Assembly (NCBI RefSeq): GCF_012726295.1
Contig: NZ_JABAOB010000009.1
Span: forward strand, 1 to 64,000
DNA length: 64,000 nt
Direction: 5' to 3'
Origin: Chitinophaga sp. Ak27
GTDB taxonomy: Bacteria; Bacteroidota; Bacteroidia; Chitinophagales; Chitinophagaceae
Each line of letters begins with the position of its first letter. Position 1 is the first letter of the stretch. Made by a program: the position numbers and the translations under genes. Of the stretch, positions 1 through 7,900 are shown one piece after another. The notes beneath the pieces are model-generated. The model searched no databases and was not told where the DNA came from. It saw only the letters and a list, made by a program, of their open reading frames with translations.

Positions 1-176
1 GGAATATTATAGAATCAATTTCTTTATATTTGCCTATCATTACTCCTGACTATAACGGTTATACGTAATCAGGTTAGCATTACGGTTAGCAATAAACGCT
101 CACCACTCTAAAACACAGACTCTACAAAACATTACGAACATACGTGATACTCCCAAGGGGATCACTGGAAATTTTC

Positions 177-201
177 AAAGCTCGCGCTGGTCGCGGGCTT
201 T
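177..201 (+). terminator. Putative terminator hairpin
   Basis: The ten-base arms AAAGCTCGCG and CGCGGGCTTT pair with one G-T wobble around the loop CTGGT. The sequence GTTGTTTTG follows directly. This is the form of a factor-independent terminator for a plus-strand transcript arriving from outside the window. Confidence 0.5.
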
Positions 202-264
202 GTTGTTTTGATCTATTTGTTAGTCTATCAAAGTGCGGGTTCGCATTTCGGCTTACTCGGGCAT

Positions 265-296
265 AAAAAAGGACGCAGCACACTGCGTCCTTTTTA
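265..296. terminator. Bidirectional rho-independent terminator
   Basis: GGACGCAG (271-278) and CTGCGTCC (283-290) form a perfect stem around CACA. A-tract 265-270 and T-tract 291-295 extend it, so it can work on both strands. It lies about 18 bp beyond the stop codon of the minus-strand gene ending at 314 and probably terminates that transcript. Confidence 0.75.
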
Positions 297-313
297 TATG
301 CTATAAAATAAAG

Positions 314-781
314 TTATTCCTTAGGCTCTATCCTGATATTGCCATCCTTCAAACCGGTAGAGATGGAGATGTATTCTTTACCACGGACGATATAACTGCG
401 TACAAAATTTGGGTCCTTAGGCGCAAATCTGCTGTTAAAAATCGTTTTATAAATCTGGGCAAGGAAATCTTTTTTGCCATAAAGGAGAATTTCCTCAACA
501 AGCCCTGTTCCGGTATTGACAGCATACCTGATGTAGAAGTCAACACTGCTGCTGTCGGTAGCATTGTAAAATGAATACAAGTAAGTTCCGCCAGATCGCT
601 GCTCAGGGTTGTCAGTAGCAAACAGATTGAGCATTTTGGTTACTTGTTCATTTAATACCAATGCCTCCTTGTAAGGGACTCCAATAAGCTTGTCGTTGTT
701 AGTTTGTGCTTTTATGTTACTACAGATGAGTACAAACAATGCGGCCAACATAAACCGACATGCTACAGCGTAAAATTTCAT
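314..781 (-). CDS. Secreted hypothetical protein, paralog A
   Basis: A 155-residue protein of unknown function. Residues 1-25 (MKFYAVACRFMLAALFVL, ending in KAQ) look like a Sec signal peptide, so it is probably periplasmic or secreted. It has no cysteine lipobox and no domain I recognise. It is clearly paralogous to the gene at 851-1318: both share IGVPYKEAL, NEQV-KMLNL, a RFAPK/KFAPK-PN segment and the C-terminal DGNIRIE. The similarity continues into the upstream AT-rich DNA, so this is a recent tandem duplication. Transcription runs leftward and ends at the 265-296 hairpin. The gap to the upstream paralog is 69 bp, so the two may be co-transcribed or each may use its own duplicated promoter. 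Confidence 0.75.
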   Translation of the reverse strand: MKFYAVACRFMLAALFVLICSNIKAQTNNDKLIGVPYKEALVLNEQVTKMLNLFATDNPEQRSGGTYLYSFYNATDSSSVDFYIRYAVNTGTGLVEEILLYGKKDFLAQIYKTIFNSRFAPKDPNFVRSYIVRGKEYISISTGLKDGNIRIEPKE

Positions 782-850
782 TCTAAGTAAAAATTATATT
801 AAGTATAAGATAATGGATAATTTATTAACAATGTACTATACTTAAAAATA

Positions 851-1318
851 TCATTTCCCTTTTTCCTCTATCCTGATATTACCATCGTCGAACCCTGTGT
901 TAATAGAGATGTATTCATTACCGCGGGTTACATGAGCGAGTACAGAATTAGGGTTTTTAGGTGCAAATTTTTTATCAAAAAGTGTTTTGTAAATCTGGCT
1001 GAGATAGTCTTTTCCACCATATAGATAGACTCCGCCAACGAGCCCTGTTTTAGGGTAAATTGCATATCCGATGCGCATGTTGACCCGGAGGCTGTCTGAA
1101 GTATTGTAAAATTCGTACTCATAATATCCTTTTGTTCTCTCTTCTGCTTCATTGTCAACAAGCAGGTTTAACATTTTTGCTACCTGCTCATTAAAGCTTA
1201 ACGCCTCCTTGTAGGGAACGCCTATGAGTTTCTTATACGTTTGTGCTTTTACGTTACCACCCGTGAGTACAAACAATGCGGCCAACATAAACCGGCATAC
1301 TACAGAATAAAAGTTCAT
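851..1318 (-). CDS. Secreted hypothetical protein, paralog B
   Basis: A 155-residue protein with the same layout as its downstream neighbour: a signal peptide (MNFYSVVCRFMLAALFVLTGG, ending VKAQ) and a single small mixed domain with no recognised family. Blocks such as IGVPYKEAL, Q-YKTLF, KFAPKNPNS, RG-EYISI-TG and DGNIRIE are conserved between the two copies; the middle part is more divergent. The DNA just upstream of the start (1319-1365) closely matches that upstream of paralog A (782-830), which supports duplication of gene plus promoter. Context gives no functional hint. It could be a small stress or envelope protein, but this is not supported by any visible motif. Confidence 0.75.
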   Translation of the reverse strand: MNFYSVVCRFMLAALFVLTGGNVKAQTYKKLIGVPYKEALSFNEQVAKMLNLLVDNEAEERTKGYYEYEFYNTSDSLRVNMRIGYAIYPKTGLVGGVYLYGGKDYLSQIYKTLFDKKFAPKNPNSVLAHVTRGNEYISINTGFDDGNIRIEEKGK

Positions 1319-1423
1319 TTTAAGTAAAAATTATATTAAGTAAAGTTAATGAATAATTTATTAACGGTATGGATACCGTTTTTATGAAATGTTTATGCGC
1401 GGAACAGAAACTCACTCCCTCCG

Positions 1424-1687
1424 TTAGTCAGTTCCTTCACTTTTTGAAAGTTCGTCGTCTGCCCATTCACCGTCTGCCTTTTTTAGAAGTGTATTTTGAT
1501 AGCGCTTGTTCAATGTGTCAATCTTACCTATGATACTGGTGCTTTCCTACGGCCATTGTTTTATAAATGCGGGAATGCCCCGACTTACAATACTTAATAC
1601 AGCAATAAAATCCAGGTATATACCACCATAATCAGCTAGAAAATTGGATAAGGGTTTTGGTATATCGATTAATCCATCTATCGTCAT
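1424..1687 (-). pseudogene. Possible broken small ORF with an internal TAG
   Basis: Read on the minus strand, an ATG at 1687-1685 opens 46 codons (MTIDGLIDIPKPLSNFLADY and onward). A TAG at 1549-1547 interrupts the frame, which then stays open for 40 more codons rich in charged residues (including KIDTLNKRYQNTLLKKADG) to a TAA at 1426-1424. The composition looks protein-like on both sides of the stop, which suggests a small gene inactivated by a nonsense change. No family was recognised. It may also be chance, since 46 and 40 codons are short. Confidence 0.3.
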
Positions 1688-1756
1688 TTTGGATACAACG
1701 TAGCTCAATCTGGCAACAGGAGATTAATAATTCATGTGCAATTTTGTATTGTAAAA
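1681..1756 (+). promoter_or_regulatory. Shared upstream element, copy 1
   Basis: About 76 bp ending 27 bp before the NmrA-like gene align without gaps to 3288-3363, upstream of the AraC-family regulator. Roughly 70% of bases match by hand count, with the blocks TCGTCATTT, TACAACG and GCAACA conserved. A shared regulator-binding site plus promoter is the simplest reading. The adjacent AraC regulator is the natural candidate for the factor that binds it. Confidence 0.5.
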
Positions 1757-1783
1757 TTCAAACAAGAATAGAAATCAAAAAAA

Positions 1784-2680
1784 ATGAAAAAAACAATTGC
1801 ATTATTAGGCGCAACCGGAAAGGTGGGGGGTAAGATTTCAGAAATCCTTTTGAAAGACGGATTTCATTTAAAACTAATTGCGCAAACGGAGAGCAAGTTC
1901 GAAAGGTTTAAGGATTTGGGTGCTGAAGTAATTCCGGCAGACATTATGGATGTGAGTGCATTAACTGAAGCATTTCGTAATGCCGATGGTGCGTATGTAA
2001 TGACACCGCCTGATTTTGGTGCTGTCAGCTATCGGGCGTTTCAACGAAAAGTTGGAGATGCTGTTATTGAAGCCGTTAAAAAGTCCGGGATACAATATAT
2101 TGTAAACCTAAGTAGTTGCGGAGGCCATATGCACGAAGGTAATGGGCTTATTGGCGGTCTTGCCGAACAGGAGGTAAAATTGAACCAGTTAGAAAATGTC
2201 AATGTATTGCATTTGCGCCCGGCTTATTTTTTGGATAATTCTTTGCTAAATGCGCCACTAATAAAACAACTGGGGATAAATGGTACAACCGCCGATGCAG
2301 ACCACGAAATTCCAATGGTGGCAACAAAGGATATTGCGGCGGTTGCGGCAGCTTATTTGGCTAAGCTGGATTTCGAGGGGAAAAGCGTTCAGGCTATACT
2401 TGGGCAAAGAAATTACTCATTTAATGAAATAACAGAAATTATAGGCAATGCGATTGGGAAGCCGGACTTACAATATGTTCAATTCCCGGTTGAGCAGTCT
2501 ATACAGGCAATGGTTGAGCAAGGCCTTTCCGCGGATGTCGCTAAAGATATAGCTGGTATGGAAACTTCTCTGAAAAGTGGCGTGATGAACTATGAAAAAA
2601 GAACTGCCGCAAACACATCACCAACATCGGCGGAGGTTTTTATTCAAGAGGCATTCCTGCCATGGTATAATTCTCTATAA
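1784..2680 (+). CDS. NmrA-like NAD(P)-binding oxidoreductase
   Basis: A 298-residue cytoplasmic protein of the atypical short-chain dehydrogenase (NmrA/HSCARG-like) group. The N-terminus MKKTIALLGATGKVG holds the glycine-rich dinucleotide-binding loop after a first beta strand, followed by a second strand with polar residues (KLIAQTESKFERF) and ADIMDVSALTEAF typical of these Rossmann proteins. Members of the family act as NAD(P)H-dependent reductases or as redox sensors; the substrate cannot be read from the sequence. The SnoaL-like gene starts 25 bp downstream and is probably in the same operon. The shared upstream element suggests control by the AraC-type gene at 3441. The ATG is well placed behind an AT-rich leader. 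Confidence 0.85.
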   Translation: MKKTIALLGATGKVGGKISEILLKDGFHLKLIAQTESKFERFKDLGAEVIPADIMDVSALTEAFRNADGAYVMTPPDFGAVSYRAFQRKVGDAVIEAVKKSGIQYIVNLSSCGGHMHEGNGLIGGLAEQEVKLNQLENVNVLHLRPAYFLDNSLLNAPLIKQLGINGTTADADHEIPMVATKDIAAVAAAYLAKLDFEGKSVQAILGQRNYSFNEITEIIGNAIGKPDLQYVQFPVEQSIQAMVEQGLSADVAKDIAGMETSLKSGVMNYEKRTAANTSPTSAEVFIQEAFLPWYNSL

Positions 2681-2705
2681 TTTTTGACAGCATAATTTTT
2701 TTACA

Positions 2706-3161
2706 ATGGAAAAGAAAATAACTGAGCAGGGAAAAGTAGATAGAAATCATCCCGCATTTAATGAAAATTCAGAACCATTTTACAGAATTGTAATGGAGGG
2801 GTTGAAGGAAGAAGTTGACGGAGAGCATTTTTGGGACGCCGTGGCTGAAAATGCCGTGTTTGAATTTCTGTACTATATTCCTGGATTTACTAACAAGATT
2901 AAAGGACGCAATGCATATATGGATTGGTTTGGCGGATATAGCAATGTTCTTCGTTCTTCTGACAATTTACGGATATATAAATCTGCAAATCCTGAAAATG
3001 TAATCATATTAGAGTATCAGGTTCATGGAACTGTTCCATCGACAGGAAAGGCTTATGATAATCGTTTCTGTTCTATCGTAACCATTAAGGATAGGAAAAT
3101 AATTCACTGGCGTGATTATATGGACTCGCTTGCGGTGATGCTTTCAGTTTCTCCTGATTAG
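2706..3161 (+). CDS. SnoaL-like / NTF2-fold protein
   Basis: A 151-residue protein with the cone-shaped alpha+beta barrel pattern of the SnoaL/NTF2 superfamily: FYRIVMEGLKEEVDGEHFWDAVAENAVFEF, then a strand-rich part ending IKDRKIIHWRDYMDS. The WRDYMD ending is typical of SnoaL-like proteins that follow a dehydrogenase. Members include polyketide cyclases, isomerases and many uncharacterised stress-related proteins, so the reaction is unknown. There is no signal peptide, so it is cytoplasmic. It lies 25 bp after the NmrA-like gene and is likely co-transcribed with it; together they may detoxify or modify a small molecule. Confidence 0.8.
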   Translation: MEKKITEQGKVDRNHPAFNENSEPFYRIVMEGLKEEVDGEHFWDAVAENAVFEFLYYIPGFTNKIKGRNAYMDWFGGYSNVLRSSDNLRIYKSANPENVIILEYQVHGTVPSTGKAYDNRFCSIVTIKDRKIIHWRDYMDSLAVMLSVSPD

Positions 3162-3287
3162 GTTGTGAAAAAATGCAGGATCTATTGGCGAGTTTGGGCA
3201 ATAATGTTTGGGGGTACTGGAAGAAATACCAATAACATTATTGCCAAATATTTTGTACATTATTAATGGTTACTTGGTATAGCTTAT

Positions 3288-3363
3288 TCGTCATTTCTGG
3301 TACAACGCAACTCATTTTAGCAACAATGGACTTATAATTTCTTTAGAGATTTACATTGTAGAA
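3288..3363 (+). promoter_or_regulatory. Shared upstream element, copy 2
   Basis: Second copy of the roughly 76-bp element also found at 1681-1756, here ending about 77 bp before the ATG of the AraC-family gene. Blocks TCGTCATTT, TACAACG, GCAACA and ACATTGTAGAA/TATTGTAAAA match in the same order and spacing. This arrangement suggests that the regulator controls both its own gene and the oxidoreductase gene. Confidence 0.5.
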
Positions 3364-3440
3364 CAGAGACGGTGCATAAAACGCGAAAAACAGGCATATC
3401 ATTAAATAATGTTCTATACAAATAGTTTAAATTTATAGTA

Positions 3441-4358
3441 ATGAAAAAAGATACCAATATACCCCAAAAAATCAGTTCCATTTCGGAATTTCATAAGCTG
3501 TTGGGCCTCCCAAAACCACTACACCCATTGGTTAGTTTAGTAAATTATGCAGATATAAAAATACCTTATAATGAACTGCCCAAAATCCTACTGCTGAATT
3601 TCTATAAAGTTTCTTATATGGAAAGCACTCCGGAGAGAATGAAATACGGCCAGGATTATTATGATTTTGACGAGGGAGGTTTGTCTTTTGTGTCACCTAA
3701 TCAGATTATATCATGTGCAGAAATAGAGGAAAGCTATTCTGGTTTTACTTTGCTTATACACCCTGATTTTATTCGTAATTATCCGCTTTTAACGAAGATG
3801 AAAAATTACGGTTTCTTTTCTTACTCGGCAAATGAAGCACTATTTGTATCTGACAAAGAAAAGCAGATTATTTTCTCCGTTTTTGATAACATAAGAGATG
3901 AGCTGAATACCAATATTGACGATTTTAGCCAGGATGTAGTTATTTCTTACATAGAAGTTTTGCTCAATTACAGTAAGCGGTTTTATAAACGGCAGTTCAT
4001 TACAAGAAAGGCTGCAAACACCGATTTGGTTGTGCGGATGGAGAATATATAGAACTACCATTTTGAGCAGGTGGACACGTCACAGGATAGGCTTCTTACA
4101 GTTGAATATCTGGCAGGTAAGTTAAATGTTTCACCACGTTATTTAAGTGACATGTTACGCTCTCAAACAGGGCAGAATGCCCAACAACACATTCACGATA
4201 AATTGATTGAAAAGGCTAAGGAGTACCTGACAACGACAAATTTATCTGTTTCAGAAATTGCTTATCAATTGGGTTTTGAATATTCGCAGTCATTCAACAA
4301 GCTGTTTAAAAAGAAGACAAGCCAGACACCTATGGAATTTAAACAAACCTTCAATTAA
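3441..4358 (+). pseudogene. AraC-family regulator split by an in-frame TAG
   Basis: Two open segments lie in the same frame. 3441-4052 encodes a 203-residue effector-binding half (MKKDTNIPQKISSISEFHKLLGLPKP and onward, an AraC N-terminal beta-sandwich type). 4071-4358 encodes a complete AraC helix-turn-helix pair (VEYLAGKLNVSPRYLSDML, then LSVSEIAYQLGFEYSQSFNK). Only the TAG at 4050-4052 and six codons separate them; replaced by a sense codon, the product would be 305 residues, the normal family length. This is therefore a nonsense mutation, a sequencing error, or a readthrough site. The second part could start at GTG 4071 and make a free DNA-binding domain. Similar regulators often sit beside oxidoreductase genes, as here. 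Confidence 0.75.
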
Positions 4359-4970
4359 CGTTATGGATGCAAAATCACTCATAGTCCGCTAACGTTAATA
4401 GAAAATGTTTGTTTCCCGGTCGTTTTATCTTGGATTGCCATTGCTGTGACATTATTGCGCGCGAGCAAGTCTGTGGCAAAATCATTTTGCAGCCAGACGC
4501 ACATAAAAAAATATAAGTAGAAATCGAATAAGATAGAAAAAAAATAGTATTTTCCAATAGGAAATCCGGTACGTTAAACCCGTCACCCCTTAATCTACTG
4601 GCATTCCTTAAAAAGGCTTGTCAGGCTTTGATTTTCCAATCTAAAGCGCGATAATAAATCATTGCGAAAGAAAGTACGGATAAGCCCTTCTTGTCTGTTC
4701 ATTCTCCCTAAGTTTATAAGTATTAATATTTTGCATTGGAGCGCGAAACAGTGAATAATTACTAAATATGGTTAAAACTATGACAAACTCGATTGCACAC
4801 AAAGAACTCACAGTGAACGATGTAGGCCTGCTTTCTCAGGATTGACCCTTCTTGAAAGTATATTGTATAGCATCGCATTAACAAACCCTATCAGCCATAC
4901 GCTCATGCTGGTTAGAGGCTGGTATTTTATCAATCAATCTATTTCCACAACCCTAAGAACTTGTACCCTT
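4359..4970. other. Intergenic region, leader of the large secreted protein gene
   Basis: 612 bp without a supported gene. ATTAACGTT (4354-4362) and AACGTTAAT (4391-4399) form a nine-base inverted repeat just behind the AraC stop codon and may act as a weak terminator. The rest is AT-rich and should hold the promoter of the gene at 4971; a possible -7-like stretch lies near 4725-4740. The frame is open back to 4842, but that part has no signal-peptide character. Confidence 0.4.
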
Positions 4971-7900
4971 ATGATCAAAAAAACTATCCTTACAGCGCTA
5001 TGCGTTGCAGTATTTCAATTTGCCCATTCACAACAAAAGGTTCAAACTAATTATGAAACCGAAGAGAATGAGCAACATGACCAGGAATTTAAAAATACCC
5101 AATGGTATAAATTAATGCAAAAGCCACATGCCAACTATTTCAGTATCCGGAAAAAGTTTGACCGGTACATGGAGCGGCATCCGCTGGGGGAAGGCCCTAA
5201 AGAAACAGGCGAAGAATGGTTCAGGAAAAATATTTATTACCTGGATAGTAAGGGCAGGGTACAAGCCCCTCCTGCCTTTAACTACGTGGGCCTTCGTGGA
5301 GGTATTGTCCCCACCTCAAATGTTACGGACACGATGGTGGGAGACTGGCGTATGATCGGCCCGCGTAATCAAACATTACCAGGTGGTGGTGCAGGTGTAA
5401 AGGGTGGATTCTCTTATTGCGTACGGATGGACCCCACCAATCTGCAAAAAATGTTCATCAGCTTTCAGACGGGTGGTCTTTGGGTATCGGCTAATGGTGG
5501 AATTGTATGGCATCTGGTAGATGGCAACATGCCTGATAACCCTTACTTTGATATCGTTGTTTGCCCCGTCAATACAAACATCGTATATGCCATTTCAAAA
5601 TCCGCCGTTATCAAGTCTACCGACGGAGGCTACACCTGGGCGGTAACCGGACTTAATAGTACCGCTTATCCTTCAGGCCAGGGAGTCGATGTGGCAGTAT
5701 CTCCTTCCGATGCCAATATTGTTGTGGCTCGTTGGGGCAATTCATTGTACCGGTCAACAGATGGTGGAACTTCATGGACTTCGATTGTATCTTCCCTGAA
5801 TACCATTAATGCAGATGGTTATGTCAATAATACCGGAGGTATCCTCGAATGGAGCAATAACGACCAAAACCGGGTTTTCTTCATAGATGCAGCATGGGAT
5901 GGCACCTCTGCGGCCATTTATGCCTCTGCTAATAAAGGAGCATCCTTTACGAAGTTGACAACAATTACTATTCCAACAGATATTCCGAGCCAATACCAAA
6001 ACTTAAAGTTCATAAAAATTGCGACTGCAACAGACAACACCTCTGCTGTTTTTGCTTTTTTAAACTGTGGTTATAACTATATGCAGTTATATCAAACAGA
6101 TGTGAGCAATGGAGCTACAACGCTTCTGCGGAAAAATATGGTTAATAATTCAGGAGCTGATGCCATAGCGATGGATATCAGTAATTCCAGTAACATTATT
6201 TATGGTACCTATGGCGAAACAAATGTTCATTACTCAACAGACAACGGGCAAACTTTTGCAACCTCCAACCCGATGCACTTCGATATCAGGTCGATACATA
6301 TTGTCAATGGTAAAGTGATGGTGGGAAATGATGGGGAAACCGTGGTGTCGAACGACAAAGGCGCCACTTTTTATAATGTTTCCGGAGGTATTTCAAATAT
6401 TGAACTCTGGGGTTTTGGTGCTTCTTTTAAGTCTGATATTCTGGCTGCCGGCTGTAACCACGGTCCTCTTACTATTCGTGACTATGCGGGGAATGGAGGC
6501 TGGTACACTGTATTCGGCGCCGATCAGCAAAATACGGATGTGAACCCGCTCGACAGTATTCATGTGATTACCCGGGGATATGGTACCTCTTTAGTATCAA
6601 GGACAGGGATTGGCACATTTACATCCGCTCCTACCCAGGTGGACCCTGGCAGGGAAGACTGGATCAATAACCTGACCTATCATCCATATCTGTTTAATAC
6701 GATCGTAAGCCATACGGCGGGGGACTTCCCGGAAGATACTCCTGTGGCCACGCGGCAAATCTGGCGGAAATCCCTGGTCAGAAGCGATGACAATGGTCTT
6801 ACGCTCAAGGTGGTGTATACATTCAACGACAGGTTAATGAGCGAAAAAATCTGTATGAAAGATACCAATCGCATTTATTGTATCGTTTCCCCTTCCAATA
6901 ACCATTTATGGAAAACTTCCAACGGTGGCGTAAACTGGGCAGAAATAACGCCCAGTACATCAATAACCGGATCGGGTGTAACAAATATCAGTGATGTGGC
7001 AGTGAGCGATACCAATCCTGATGAGATATGGGTAACTTATTCGGGCGTGCAGGGTACCTGCAAAGTGTTGCATTCAACAGACGGTGGTGCCAGTTATACT
7101 AACCTTACTACCTCCACGCTTGGCACATATCCTATTTTCAAAATAATTTTTCAGCGCGGCACCAACGGTGGCGTTTATGTAGGGAATAAATCAGGTGTTT
7201 TCTACCGGAATAATAGCATGGCCGACTGGCAAAAACTGGGTACAGGACTACCGATGTTGGAGGTACATAACCTGTTTATCAATTATTATAAAGGAAAATT
7301 GTTGATCGGTACCACCAGGGGGGCCTGGGATCATGATCTCTACGAACATTCCTCCACGAAGGCACAAATATCTGCCAGCACAAAAAATCCCAGTTGCCAG
7401 TCCCCAACTGTACAATTCCGGGATTACAGTGTGGTGAGCAATGGAGGCACCGGCGCCACCTATTCCTGGAAATTCCCCGGAGGTACGCCCGCTACTTCTA
7501 ACTCAGAAACACCGTTGGTCAGCTATGCAGGTGCTCCGGCAGGTAGTTATGATGTTGAATTAACCGTTACAGACCAGTATGGGACCAATACGCATAAACT
7601 TACCAGCTTTATCACTTATGATCCTGCCATTTGCTGTCAAAGCACTGCTCCGGGCTGGACATCGGAAGACATTGGGGGCCCGGCAATAGCCGGATCGACC
7701 TGTTATAATTCAGGCCTGAACCGTTTTACAGTGAAGGCATCCGGTACCGATATCTGGGATTATTCAGACCAGTTCAGGTTCAATGACACGGCACTGAACG
7801 GTAATGGACAAATTGTTGCAAAAGTAGTAAGCCTTAATGGTACCAGCGCCTGGACAAAGGCTGGCGTGATGATCCGGGAAACCACCAATGCTGATAGTAA

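Larger units (their letters stand above)
1..313. other. Intergenic region with two hairpins
   Basis: No convincing gene was found. The stretch holds a GC-rich hairpin at 177-201 followed by a T-rich segment, and a strong terminator at 265-295. The first hairpin could end a plus-strand gene lying left of the window. Nothing in 1-170 resembles a tRNA or another RNA I recognise. An ORF crossing 233-574 on the plus strand is antisense to the secreted protein gene at 314-781 and is not accepted. Confidence 0.5.
1319..1783. other. Intergenic region with decayed ORF and promoter
   Basis: This 465-bp stretch separates the leftward paralog pair from the rightward NmrA-like gene. It holds the promoter region of paralog B (about 1319-1380), a possible broken minus-strand ORF (1424-1687) and, at 1681-1756, one copy of an element that recurs upstream of the AraC regulator. 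Nothing else was recognised. Confidence 0.5.

Noticed and set aside
1-230. Possible structured RNA at the left edge
   Set aside because: Only a terminator-like hairpin is visible; no tRNA, tmRNA or riboswitch core could be recognised.
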